DNA from: CAZTJA01 sp964613745
GTDB taxonomy: Bacteria; Desulfobacterota; Desulfomonilia; Desulfomonilales; Desulfomonilaceae
Length of the DNA: 64,000 nucleotides
Reading direction: 5' to 3'
NCBI GenBank assembly: GCA_964613745.1
Contig: CAZTJA010000002.1
Location: 56,587 to 120,586 of the forward strand
Under the pieces are notes generated by a model. That model had not been told where the DNA came from. It saw only the letters and a list, made by a program, of their open reading frames with translations, and did no database searches. The position numbers and the translations under genes were made by a program. Of the stretch, positions 23,570 through 31,569 are shown one piece after another; position 1 is the stretch's first letter, and the number at the start of each line of letters is the position of its first letter.

Positions 23570-24526
23570 TCACATGTTTTCATTGCGGGATTGCGGCAAC
23601 CGCCGATTACGTGGTTCGACGCCAATCTCGGCATCGGATAGGGATCCGAGCTGAGATCCCGATTTGTGTGTTTTCAGAGGCTGAAGTCTTCTCTGTTCGA
23701 AGTACTCTTTGGTCATTAAAGGATGGCATTTCTTGCATGTTTCATAATCTTGGCCCTGTCGGCAATCGGCTAAGAAAATAGGGGTCTTATAATGGACTTG
23801 CCCATTATGGCACCTTCTGCAGCTCTGTTCAGTCGGAATACTTACCATCCACCTGGGATTTCGTGAAAGATCCTGCCAGGCATTATCTTTTGCCGCTTGG
23901 AATTGTCCTTCGGAAATCGGCAATATCAAACCTTTCCGATACGAATGTGATGCCATCGTATGGCAGGAATCACAGGCGAGATGATTAACCTCGGTAAATG
24001 TGACTGATTTATCAGCTTGAGAAAGCTCAGGCTTGTAACGCTCGTGGCATTTCGCACAGGTATCGGTGCTCGAAATTACGTGCTTTCTATGATCCATTTG
24101 CAGGCCGATTTTTTGTAATTCCGACGGCATATCCTTCTTCAACATGGCTTTTCGTCTTACGGCTCCTGCATGACATGACTTACAATTTTCACTGGCAATG
24201 CGGGTCCTGTTGAAGAGACCGGAAACTTCGGGTTTTCGAGGATCAATTTGAGGCACTATATTGGAAATTGCATGAGAAAGTGATCGAAACTTGGATGCAA
24301 CAGTCCTTTCGGGACTTCCCAAAATGTGGCAATCAGCACAGGAGATCAGTTCATGAGAAAAACCCTTCTTTTCACTGGCTAGACGCCCTTGCATCCATTC
24401 ACGATACTGAGCTTCTTGCGTATGACAGGCCATGCAGGTAATGCTGCGACTCGAAAGCTCCGCAGCAGAAATAGCGATTATGAACACGCCCAAAAGGATG
24501 AAAATGTAGGTGAAACCTTTTCCCAT
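23570..24526 (-). CDS. Membrane-anchored heptahaem c-type cytochrome
   Basis: A 318-residue protein with an uncleaved N-terminal helix (residues about 5-25) and seven CXXCH motifs: CMACH, CADCH, CKSCH, CAKCH, CDSCH, CRRCH and CKKCH. The start resembles NapC/NirT quinol-dehydrogenase cytochromes (anchor, then CMACHTQE), but the total number of haems is higher. The C-terminal 45 residues carry no haem. Its ATG overlaps the stop of the FMN-binding gene by one base (TAATG). It should sit on the periplasmic face and exchange electrons with the quinone pool or soluble cytochromes. Confidence 0.85.
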   Translation of the reverse strand: MGKGFTYIFILLGVFIIAISAAELSSRSITCMACHTQEAQYREWMQGRLASEKKGFSHELISCADCHILGSPERTVASKFRSLSHAISNIVPQIDPRKPEVSGLFNRTRIASENCKSCHAGAVRRKAMLKKDMPSELQKIGLQMDHRKHVISSTDTCAKCHERYKPELSQADKSVTFTEVNHLACDSCHTMASHSYRKGLILPISEGQFQAAKDNAWQDLSRNPRWMVSIPTEQSCRRCHNGQVHYKTPIFLADCRQGQDYETCKKCHPLMTKEYFEQRRLQPLKTHKSGSQLGSLSDAEIGVEPRNRRLPQSRNENM

Positions 24527-25551
24527 TAGGCGGATTCCTCATTGTGCATTGCAGACTGCTTTTCCCGTTCGGCTTTCTCGGCCTGAAAAGCTGCTGATAT
24601 AACCAAAGGTCCTGAATTTCCGATTGGGCACTTTGCAGCGCATCTACCGCATCCAACACAGTATTTTGATAATTCACGAACCCTTTTGTAGTCCCCCAGT
24701 CGAGTAAGGAGAACTAATCCCATGGGCATCGGGACACCCTCAACTTCCTTGAGGGGACAAGCGCCGACACAGGATGCGCAGTTATAACAATTGATGGCCC
24801 TTCCGGTTCCTGGAGTCAGCATGGATTGAAGCGTGTATTCGAAGACCAAGAAAACTGCAAACACGATCGCCAAACCGTTCAACGTGACCGAACCGGGAGC
24901 CGTGCCAAGAAAAGTATTCAGGAAAAGACTCGAGAATGCATTGTATTTCGGGAAGTCGGGAATTCCCTTCGTGAGAGCAGTCTCAATTGCATTAACGTAG
25001 CCTGTCAGAGTCTCTGTTGCACCACGAAACATTCCGGGCTGACCTGGTCGCTCCAGAGTTCCCGTTTCCAGGATTGATTTTTTGAACGATTCTATTTCGT
25101 TATCCAAAACGGAAATCAGATCTGAGTATTCCAGAGTATGCAGCCCTACGATCTTGGAATTTTTCACGTCGACCGCTACCCTGATCGGGCCTCTTAATCC
25201 CTGGCCTGATCCGGTGTATGTCCCATCTTTTACTAAAGTTATTCCTGTTCCCCAGGGGCTCTTTACAAATCTTGCATCATCGGTGCGGACCACATCCGCC
25301 CGAATGATCAAATAAGCGAAAACAATTATTGCCAGAGTCCCTGCCAGATAGAGCACTTTGGTGCTTCGGGTTCGTTGGTAATCCCTGATCCATAATACAA
25401 AGAGTACGATCAAGAGCACTGCGGCTAAAATTGAGCGACTTGATGGAAAAATAAGGGCCGTGATCAAGAGGTATATGGTTAGACGTACACCTCTTGTGGT
25501 CAGAGCCGCCCATATGAATTCTATTGGGTCATGCCAAAGCTTTGACCACAT
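24526..25551 (-). CDS. Membrane FMN-binding domain protein with two [4Fe-4S] sites (NosR/RnfG-like)
   Basis: About 341 residues. N-terminal helices (residues about 20-95) are followed by a periplasmic FMN-binding domain (GTGITLVKDGTYTGSGQGLRG ... RGATETLTGYVNAI), a further helix near 215-235 and a cytoplasmic ferredoxin tail (CYNCASCVGACP and CVGCGRCAAKCP). In ApbE-modified proteins the flavinylation motif is Dxx[S/T]GA[S/T]; here the GAT core remains but the Asp and Ser/Thr are absent, so covalent FMN is uncertain. ATG 25551 (or TTG 25557) overlaps the upstream gene by about 23 nt. The layout suggests transmembrane electron transfer. Confidence 0.8.
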   Translation of the reverse strand: MWSKLWHDPIEFIWAALTTRGVRLTIYLLITALIFPSSRSILAAVLLIVLFVLWIRDYQRTRSTKVLYLAGTLAIIVFAYLIIRADVVRTDDARFVKSPWGTGITLVKDGTYTGSGQGLRGPIRVAVDVKNSKIVGLHTLEYSDLISVLDNEIESFKKSILETGTLERPGQPGMFRGATETLTGYVNAIETALTKGIPDFPKYNAFSSLFLNTFLGTAPGSVTLNGLAIVFAVFLVFEYTLQSMLTPGTGRAINCYNCASCVGACPLKEVEGVPMPMGLVLLTRLGDYKRVRELSKYCVGCGRCAAKCPIGNSGPLVISAAFQAEKAEREKQSAMHNEESA

Positions 25552-26071
25552 CGTCAATGAATTCCTTTCCTACAAGTCCGTCATTTAGGGCTGCTGCCAA
25601 CGTATTTTTTGGAATGATGCCGCTGTTCATTGCGGACTTCACGTCCTGCTGCATGGTTGCAAACATCTGAGGCAATGGAAGATACTGAACACAAAAGCTC
25701 TGGCAATTTCCACAGCGTATGCACTTCAATCCGCCGTTCCTGATGAATCGATCGTAGTCTGCTACCCGACCCGCAACCGCCAATTCAGCCTGATACATTA
25801 TCCCCACCGGACATCGATCCTGAGTTGCATAGCAGGCCCTGCATTCATAGCAGTAAATTGTCGCAGGGTTTCCATGAAGCAAAGGCTTGATAATCGTGGC
25901 CAACAAAGCCGATACAATCCCGAATAGGGCTACTCTGTCGAGATTTCTCGTCCAACCCCGGTCCTTTAGATTTGTAAAGAACTGGTACCTGTGGATACCG
26001 GGCAGCACCATAGGTTGTTCAGAATCCTGCCGTTTATTACCGATTTTTGGGGTTTGAGCCTTTTCAGCCAT
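25529..26071 (-). CDS. Membrane-associated dicluster ferredoxin
   Basis: A 180-residue protein from ATG 26071. A hydrophobic segment near residues 47-64 may anchor it. Two cluster motifs follow: CYECRACYATQDRCP (third gap enlarged to five) and CIRCGNCQSFC. The C-terminal 50 residues are helical and end in DDVVKALA. It starts 13 nt after the 50-residue membrane gene and overlaps the FMN-binding gene, consistent with one complex. I cannot tie it to a named family. Confidence 0.75.
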   Translation of the reverse strand: MAEKAQTPKIGNKRQDSEQPMVLPGIHRYQFFTNLKDRGWTRNLDRVALFGIVSALLATIIKPLLHGNPATIYCYECRACYATQDRCPVGIMYQAELAVAGRVADYDRFIRNGGLKCIRCGNCQSFCVQYLPLPQMFATMQQDVKSAMNSGIIPKNTLAAALNDGLVGKEFIDDVVKALA

Positions 26072-26084
26072 AAAAGGTCCCTTA

Positions 26085-26237
26085 TCAATGGGGCAGCATA
26101 GCACTCATCAGAAAGCCTGCTATAAGCCCGCCGACTATTCCTTGTATCAACTCGCGAGGAGATTTCATGTCCAGAGCGAAGGCTATTATGCCTCCGGAAA
26201 GAGCACCTACGAATAAAAATGCTATCCAGGTCGCCAA
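26085..26237 (-). CDS. 50-residue two-helix membrane protein, paralogue of its neighbour's C-terminus
   Basis: TTG 26237, with CTGAGGG just upstream, opens a 50-codon frame ending TGA at 26085. The sequence has two hydrophobic helices (WIAFLFVGALSGGIIAFAL and LIQGIVGGLIAGFLMSAML) around a short charged turn (DMKSPRE). It resembles the last two helices of the upstream 583-residue protein (FLLAGALGGGVFSFAVF ... VLQGIAGGVIAALLIGLM), so the small gene probably arose by partial duplication. It lies 39 nt after that gene and 13 nt before the ferredoxin gene. It may be an accessory helix pair of the transporter-like protein. Confidence 0.65.
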   Translation of the reverse strand: MATWIAFLFVGALSGGIIAFALDMKSPRELIQGIVGGLIAGFLMSAMLPH

Positions 26238-26276
26238 ATCAACCCTCAGGTGGATCGCAAAGCCGATTGTGCGGGC

Positions 26277-28028
26277 TCAGCGGTCAAAAATGCTTTTTTG
26301 AGGCTGCAATGCAGGCAACACAGGCCCCATTTCTCTACCGCCCAAAACTTCCGTCATTCTACGGGACAATACAGCCGGCACCATTAGACCGATCAATAGG
26401 GCCGCTATGACTCCTCCGGCTATTCCCTGCAAAACCATTGTCAAATTCCATTCAAACACTGCAAACGAGAAAACTCCTCCACCCAAGGCTCCTGCCAACA
26501 AAAAGCCAATAAGCTGAAGGAACCAGTTGCGTGAAGAATTCGCCTGAAACAATTTGCTTCCTAATCCGATGAAAACCACGTTCACAAAAATGATGCTGAG
26601 GACAAAAGCGGCTATAGTGACCACATCTTTTGGGAGCTGCGGATCAGTGGGTTGGAATATGGCTAAATTCAAAAATTTCATGTAAATAGCGGCTATCGGT
26701 GCCATTATGGCCATAGAAGCGAATGTGTAAGCTCCCTTTATGAAACCCGTTTCGGCACGCATGGTACCTTCACCCATCATGCCGCCTCCGCCCAAAGGCG
26801 ACGGGCCGCAGGACGTAGTTGCATTGATTATGTAGGCTGCCATGACGATGGCTAATTGTGACCAATCGAGGAACGCAAACTTTGCAGGACCGAAAAGATA
26901 AAGAACCGGAACCAGAGCTGCCGTTAAAATGCGAGCACAGGACAAAGGGAGGATCGTTTGAAACTGAACGAAAATGGCGAGCATTCCTGCGACGCCGAGA
27001 AAGGGAATCTTCACTATGCTGTTAAGTATTGCTCCCAGTGCATCAAATCCGCCGGTAGCCGCTAGTGCTCCCGCGGCCAGAAAACCCGCGGCCATTGCAG
27101 TAACCGGCAGAAGAATGATTCCTTCCATAAGATCATTTAATCTGATACGGCAGGCAATAATCATAATTATTGCACCGACCACGAGCACCGTTTGTACCGG
27201 CATCTTGCCGAATGGCTGAAAAATGGCCGTCAACAAAGATAAAACGAATATCACGAGAGCGATGTAGCCCTCGAATGGAGCATTAATTTCGGGTTCCTTT
27301 CCGTCTGTATCCTCTCCGATGTTGGGGTTTTCTCTGAGCGCTACGTCTTCCGGGTAGAGCTTTTGGCTGATTAGTTTTAGGAAAAGAGCGACAATTGCAG
27401 TTCCAAGCATGAGTGCAAATGCTTGGGGAGCCCTAAGTATTCCATCGGAAGCCGTTGCGAAGAACGAACCGAGAAAACCTTCACCGATTTGACCGACTCC
27501 ACCTATCGGAGACGGCCCACAAGATCCCATGGCATTCCGTGTAAAGGCACCTATGAGGACAATTAATTGAGATTTGGTGAGAATGCCTAATCCGCCTTCA
27601 AATCCGAAAGTAAACAACAGCGGCAACAGTGCTGCGGCAAGTATTCGTCCGCAAGGCAACGATGAAATTACAGGAAGGTTAATGAGTATTACGAGTGTTC
27701 CTACTAATCCGATGGGGCTTTTGCGGAGATATCGCAGGATAACCTTGAGCGCCTCAAAACCGCCGGATGCCTTGAGTCCGCCTGCCAAAAACAATCCCGT
27801 CAAAAGTGCCGTAATTGGATGGAGAATTATTCCACCTAGGAATTCGTTCGGCAGAAGAAGGACTCCGTTCAGACCTGAATGAAAGTAGCGAAATACGGCT
27901 CCCACGATTAGACAAAGCACCGTTGATAAAACGAGAACCGTCTGGACCGGAACTCGGATATAGCCGAACAAAGTCAAGAGCATCAGTCCAAGAAATATGC
28001 CCAGCGTAATGTAACCTAAAAATTCCAA
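26277..28028 (-). CDS. Polytopic membrane protein with internal tandem duplication, transporter-like
   Basis: A 583-residue protein with about 14 hydrophobic segments. Two halves, about 237 residues apart, repeat the same order of motifs: PVQTVLV, then GGIILHPITALLTGLF / EGIILLPVTAMAAGFL, then LPCGRILAAALLPLLF / LSCARILTAALVPVLY, then SCGPSPIGG-x-GQIGEG (Cys170) / SCGPSPLGG-x-GMMGEG (Cys407). The third, C-terminal part is a two-helix unit shared with the next small gene. Duplicated re-entrant-like GPSP loops recall ion-transporter-superfamily carriers, but I recognise no specific family. Its place at the head of a reductase operon suggests substrate or product transport, or ion coupling. Confidence 0.7.
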   Translation of the reverse strand: MEFLGYITLGIFLGLMLLTLFGYIRVPVQTVLVLSTVLCLIVGAVFRYFHSGLNGVLLLPNEFLGGIILHPITALLTGLFLAGGLKASGGFEALKVILRYLRKSPIGLVGTLVILINLPVISSLPCGRILAAALLPLLFTFGFEGGLGILTKSQLIVLIGAFTRNAMGSCGPSPIGGVGQIGEGFLGSFFATASDGILRAPQAFALMLGTAIVALFLKLISQKLYPEDVALRENPNIGEDTDGKEPEINAPFEGYIALVIFVLSLLTAIFQPFGKMPVQTVLVVGAIIMIIACRIRLNDLMEGIILLPVTAMAAGFLAAGALAATGGFDALGAILNSIVKIPFLGVAGMLAIFVQFQTILPLSCARILTAALVPVLYLFGPAKFAFLDWSQLAIVMAAYIINATTSCGPSPLGGGGMMGEGTMRAETGFIKGAYTFASMAIMAPIAAIYMKFLNLAIFQPTDPQLPKDVVTIAAFVLSIIFVNVVFIGLGSKLFQANSSRNWFLQLIGFLLAGALGGGVFSFAVFEWNLTMVLQGIAGGVIAALLIGLMVPAVLSRRMTEVLGGREMGPVLPALQPQKSIFDR

Positions 28029-28048
28029 AATCGAGTTGCTCCGACTAA

Positions 28049-28381
28049 TTAGGAGTGCTGATCACAGCAGTTGCCCGCTTTCTTAAACCCGCCGCTACGT
28101 AGCCAGGGCAGGCTGATTCTATATCCGTCTTTAGATCGAGAAACCGTAACCGAATCACCTAAACCCAAGCGACCCATGCATGCGGTGCATCCGTCAACGG
28201 AGGCATTAACTCGTGTTCCGTCATTCAGCTTAACTTCGACCTTTGCGGAAAAAAAGGATGAAAAAGACGAAGAATCCATGGAGACAATCACACCGGAACG
28301 GCTGCGGCAGACCCGAGTAACCTCCGCCGCAATGAATACGGTCACGAGGAAAAAAGCAGTGATTATCTCTATTACCGACAA
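28049..28381 (-). CDS. Small membrane-anchored protein, unknown
   Basis: A 110-residue protein starting at TTG 28381 (TAGG upstream). One N-terminal helix (IEIITAFFLVTVFIAAEVT) is followed by a small beta-rich domain (AKVEVKLNDGTRVNASVDGC, DSVTVSRSKDGYRISLPW), an OB- or SH3-like barrel pattern as in NfeD/KOW-type modules. Cys occur in CTACMG and at the end (CCDQ). It lies 20 nt before the 583-residue gene. No family recognised. Confidence 0.65.
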   Translation of the reverse strand: MSVIEIITAFFLVTVFIAAEVTRVCRSRSGVIVSMDSSSFSSFFSAKVEVKLNDGTRVNASVDGCTACMGRLGLGDSVTVSRSKDGYRISLPWLRSGGFKKAGNCCDQHS

Positions 28382-28390
28382 ATTACCTAC

Positions 28391-28549
28391 CTAGAGTTGC
28401 GTAATCAATTTCCTAGTGTTGTCTTTTCCGGTCGCAACAGCCGCAGATATACGCTTGGTCCAGTTCCAAATTCTCTCTGATACATTGCCCGCAAAGTCCA
28501 TTGCCTGACCGGCGAGTAATGGAATTACGGTGACGTAAAATATTTCAAT
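28391..28549 (-). CDS. Possible 52-residue peptide with ATT start (or 36 residues from ATG 28501)
   Basis: Between the NHL gene and the next gene there is an open frame ending TAG at 28391-28393, 9 nt before the next TTG start. The readable product is IEIFYVTVIPLLAGQAMDF, then a polar helix (SERIWNWTKRISAA). No ATG, GTG or TTG opens the full frame: the first standard start is ATG 28501 (36 residues) with a poor Shine-Dalgarno sequence, while ATT 28549 gives 52 residues. The packing within the operon favours a real small gene, but codon evidence is slight. Confidence 0.3.
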   Translation of the reverse strand: MEIFYVTVIPLLAGQAMDFAGNVSERIWNWTKRISAAVATGKDNTRKLITQL

Positions 28550-28553
28550 CTTT

Positions 28554-29453
28554 TTAAACTACCGTGATCACCTGAATCCGGCTATTGCCGTTATCCGCCA
28601 CATACAGTTTGTTCTCTCTGTATGTCAGCCCCGTGGGGTTTCTAAACTGACCCGGTCCCGATCCCTGAGTACCTATGATGTCGATAAAACGTCCATCGAT
28701 TCCAAATTTCTGGATCCTATGATTTCCTGTGTCTGCTATCCAAAAATTACCTTCAATATCGCAAGCCATTCCTTGGGGCATGTTGAGTTGCCCTGGATTT
28801 CTGCCGCTACCGGCAAACTGTGATTTGAAATTTAGATTCTTATCGAAGATTTTGACGACGCCGTGTTTGGAATCGAGTACGTAAATGTCTCCTGATGGAC
28901 TTTCAATGCATGCCGTAGGAAGCCGAAACTGATCCGGACCGTCTCCGAGATCGCCCAGAATTGCCGACGTGGTAAAATCCTTGAAAATTTGGATCCTGTG
29001 ATTGCGAGTGTCCGCGACCAGAATCCGATTATCCGGCGTTATAAAAATGCCCTGCGGAGTTGCGAAGGAACCCCCAATTGATCCAACTGATCCAAGGGTT
29101 CTTACATACTTTCCGTCCCGTGTAAGTATTTGGACCCGACAGTTGTTGGAATCTACGACATAAAGAAGATCTTTGATGCAAATTATGCCTTTTGGAAAGT
29201 TAAAGGCCCCTTCACCGGAACCGGGAAAACCTATAACAGCGGAGGGTGCGAGGTCGGAATTGAGCCGAAGAACGCAATAATTGGACGGATCCGTGACATA
29301 CAAGGCCCCGGTATCATCAAAAGTCACGTCAAATGGGCCTCTGAGGTCCGATGATCTCCTTGATGGCACCGCGGTTTCCACGGGAGACACACCACCCAGA
29401 AAGGTAAATACCCCCGCGATACTCACTATCTTTATGAAGTCGCGCCTATGCAT
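28554..29453 (-). CDS. Tat-exported NHL-repeat beta-propeller protein
   Basis: A 299-residue protein. Residues 1-28 are a twin-arginine signal (MHRRDFIKIVSIAGVFTFLGG). The remainder holds about five to six NHL repeats with the typical F-x-x-P-x-G-I/L/M and V-A/V-D-T/S-x-N-H/C-R-I/V-Q-I/K patterns (LVADTRNHRIQIF, WIADTGNHRIQKF, YVADNGNSRIQVI), giving one six-bladed propeller. NHL propellers bind protein or peptide partners rather than redox cofactors. It opens the minus-strand respiratory operon, 80 nt after a promoter-like site, and could be a periplasmic scaffold for it. Confidence 0.85.
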   Translation of the reverse strand: MHRRDFIKIVSIAGVFTFLGGVSPVETAVPSRRSSDLRGPFDVTFDDTGALYVTDPSNYCVLRLNSDLAPSAVIGFPGSGEGAFNFPKGIICIKDLLYVVDSNNCRVQILTRDGKYVRTLGSVGSIGGSFATPQGIFITPDNRILVADTRNHRIQIFKDFTTSAILGDLGDGPDQFRLPTACIESPSGDIYVLDSKHGVVKIFDKNLNFKSQFAGSGRNPGQLNMPQGMACDIEGNFWIADTGNHRIQKFGIDGRFIDIIGTQGSGPGQFRNPTGLTYRENKLYVADNGNSRIQVITVV

Positions 29454-29540
29454 AACAGTTTTATTGAATGCGGAGCCGAATCCGCTTGCTTGAAATCTCG
29501 CTTATTTCATTGGGAAGTAACCGGCGATGGGACGTCAATC

Positions 29541-29569
29541 ATCTTAATCCTACGATTTTCCGGAGTCAA
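29541..29569 (-). promoter_or_regulatory. Sigma70-like promoter of the respiratory operon
   Basis: Read on the minus strand: TTGACT (29569-29564), a 17-nt spacer, TAAGAT (29546-29541), followed by an 80-nt leader to the NHL start. It is the only good match between the nitroreductase stop and the operon. Confidence 0.5.
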
Positions 29570-29601
29570 GACGTTACGTGTACTTAGATGTGAAACGCTT
29601 T

Positions 29602-29622
29602 ATTCGGGTAAAAATCCCGAAT
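29602..29622 (-). terminator. Hairpin after the nitroreductase gene
   Basis: ATTCGGG / CCCGAAT, a 7-bp stem with a 7-nt loop, lies 8 nt downstream of the nitroreductase stop on the minus strand. There is no clear U tract. It would separate that gene from the respiratory operon. Confidence 0.45.
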
Positions 29623-29629
29623 TGATAAT

Positions 29630-30292
29630 TTAAGCGAAAGTCACCAGCGAATCGACCGGATCTCGACTGCTCCGAAAACTTGCGCCGTGCGAATGGGGAT
29701 CAGGATAGCCGCAAGCTATGCCGATAACTACTTTCTTGTGATCAGGGATGGACAAGACTTTTCTTACCAGATCAGGGAAGTGCATCGCAGCAGCCAAGTA
29801 GATTGTGCCCAAACCTTCTTGAAGTGCAGCGTAGCAAATCGTGGTGCCGATTGATCCTATATCTAAGCAGGAATACGGAACACTCAATTGCGCGTCAATC
29901 AACAGATAAATTATACAGGGCGCGCCGAAGAAGCGGTACATATTAAGGTAATGCTTTATACGCGCCTCTTTGTCGTCTCGCTCAATTCCCATATGCCCGA
30001 GGAGGGATTTTCCCAAATCCATGTATCTCTGTTTGTATATTCCCTGAAATTCTGAGGGCATAACGATGTCCGGCCTAGGTGGCACACCCTTTCTCCCCTC
30101 TTCTTCGAATAGGTCAGCCAGAGCTTTGCATTTCGACCCATCCGCAACGACTATTTGCCATGGTTGCGTGTTGCCCCATGAGGGAGCCCAACGAGCAATA
30201 TCGAGGATTTTCAGTAATTTGTCTCTTGGCACGGGCTCAGGCAAAAAAGCACGAACGCTGCGTCTCTGAAGGACTGCTTCCTGAAGTTCCAT
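29630..30292 (-). CDS. Nitroreductase-family FMN oxidoreductase
   Basis: A 220-residue FMN enzyme. I chose ATG 30292 with GAGGAGG upstream over a start at 30322. Motifs are LQRRSVRAFLPEPVP (FMN phosphate), ARWAPSWGNTQPWQIVV (isoalloxazine pocket), a central variable region and IGIACGYPDP near the C-terminus. The family reduces nitro groups, quinones or enones with NAD(P)H, usually as a homodimer. The gene is divergent from cysE, about 100 bp away. Physiological substrate unknown. Confidence 0.85.
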   Translation of the reverse strand: MELQEAVLQRRSVRAFLPEPVPRDKLLKILDIARWAPSWGNTQPWQIVVADGSKCKALADLFEEEGRKGVPPRPDIVMPSEFQGIYKQRYMDLGKSLLGHMGIERDDKEARIKHYLNMYRFFGAPCIIYLLIDAQLSVPYSCLDIGSIGTTICYAALQEGLGTIYLAAAMHFPDLVRKVLSIPDHKKVVIGIACGYPDPHSHGASFRSSRDPVDSLVTFA

Positions 30293-30399
30293 TTCCACCT
30301 CCTCGCAGGTTGATAAGAGCAATTGATTGTTTTGCGTTCATGTTATAATCGAGAAGATCCAAATGACAATAACTACTGCTTAAAAGAGCGGGTGCCATC

Positions 30400-31392
30400 A
30401 TGACCGAATGTGCCAAATCAACGAGTGACCGTGACAACATTTGTGAATTCGAAGAAGACGTTCTGCTTCCAGTTCAAGAAAACAGACTCAAATCTGCAGT
30501 GGGCGAAATGGTAAAATCCGTCCTGGATGAAAGCACCGTAGACCACGTCGGTGCAGCTCTGATTCCTTCCAAGGATGAGATTATTAAAATTTTGAATATA
30601 TTGCAGGATGTTCTCTTCCCCGGGTTTTTTGGACGTCAGGAACTATCTGCCTCTACAGTGGAATACCATCTTGGGACTGAGATGATGGCACTCTTTGATT
30701 TGCTGTCGGCTCAAATATCGAGAAGTATTCGTCACGAATGTAGGCGGATGGAAAGCCTGTGCGTTCAATGTTTGCAAATGGGTCGTGAAGAGGCAATCAG
30801 ATTTCTTGAAGAATTGCCGGAATTGAGGCGAATTCTGGCGAGGGACGTACGGGCACACTATGATGGCGATCCTGCTTCAAAGAGCCTTGATGAAATAGTG
30901 TTTTGCTATCCTGGACTGTATGCTATTTTCGTCTACCGAGTCGCGCATGAGTTATTTGTTAGGAAAATTCCTCTCATGCCGAGAATAATGACCGAACATG
31001 CCCATTCGTTAACCGGAATAGACATACATCCGGGTGCCAGGATTGGGTCCGATTTTTTTATTGATCACGGCACGGGAGTCGTTATAGGCGAAACTACCGA
31101 TATCGGCAATCGAGTGAGAATTTACCAAGGTGTTACTCTTGGGGCACTTTCCGTTCCGAGAAGTTCAGAAGGTGGAGATTATCTGCGAGGCCATAAACGG
31201 CATCCGACCATTGAAGACGATGTAACAATATATGCTCAAGCAACAATATTGGGAGGCGAAACGGTAATTGGAGCACGATGTGTTATTGGTGGAAACGTTT
31301 GGCTCACGTCCTCGGTTCCTCCGGATACGACGGTTTTCATTGAAACGCCCCGTCATATATTCAGAGAACAGGCCATCGTGATGCCCGATTGA
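30400..31392 (+). CDS. cysE: Serine O-acetyltransferase, long (epsilon) type
   Basis: A 330-residue enzyme making O-acetylserine for cysteine synthesis. The N-terminal 170 residues are helical (SATase N-domain; LARDVRAHYDGDPASKSLDEIVFCYPG). The C-terminal left-handed beta helix carries hexapeptide repeats (GIDIHPGARIGSDFFIDHGTGVVIGETTDIGN), with the catalytic His/Asp pair in IDHGTG and HKRHPTIEDDV. It is longer than E. coli CysE (273), as in the epsilon group. The cysteine desulfurase at 37491 and the large FeS-protein demand nearby fit a need for cysteine. The Shine-Dalgarno sequence is weak (GCGGG). Confidence 0.9.
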   Translation: MTECAKSTSDRDNICEFEEDVLLPVQENRLKSAVGEMVKSVLDESTVDHVGAALIPSKDEIIKILNILQDVLFPGFFGRQELSASTVEYHLGTEMMALFDLLSAQISRSIRHECRRMESLCVQCLQMGREEAIRFLEELPELRRILARDVRAHYDGDPASKSLDEIVFCYPGLYAIFVYRVAHELFVRKIPLMPRIMTEHAHSLTGIDIHPGARIGSDFFIDHGTGVVIGETTDIGNRVRIYQGVTLGALSVPRSSEGGDYLRGHKRHPTIEDDVTIYAQATILGGETVIGARCVIGGNVWLTSSVPPDTTVFIETPRHIFREQAIVMPD

Positions 31393-31492
31393 TATGGCTA
31401 TTCGACGGTATGTTTCACTTTTTTTAATTACGTTTTCTGTTTTTTTATTAAGCTTGCATTCAGGAAACATATAGGTTTAGTGTTATACTTTC

Positions 31493-31521
31493 TTGAACGT
31501 GCAATCGGTTTTTGGTAAAAT
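31493..31521 (+). promoter_or_regulatory. Sigma70-like promoter of ilvC
   Basis: TTGAAC (31493-31498), a 17-nt spacer and TAAAAT (31516-31521), 48 nt upstream of the TTG start of ilvC. Confidence 0.55.
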
Positions 31522-31569
31522 CCGGCCCACACGTCCGACTTAAATTATTAAGAACAATGGAGCGCAATT

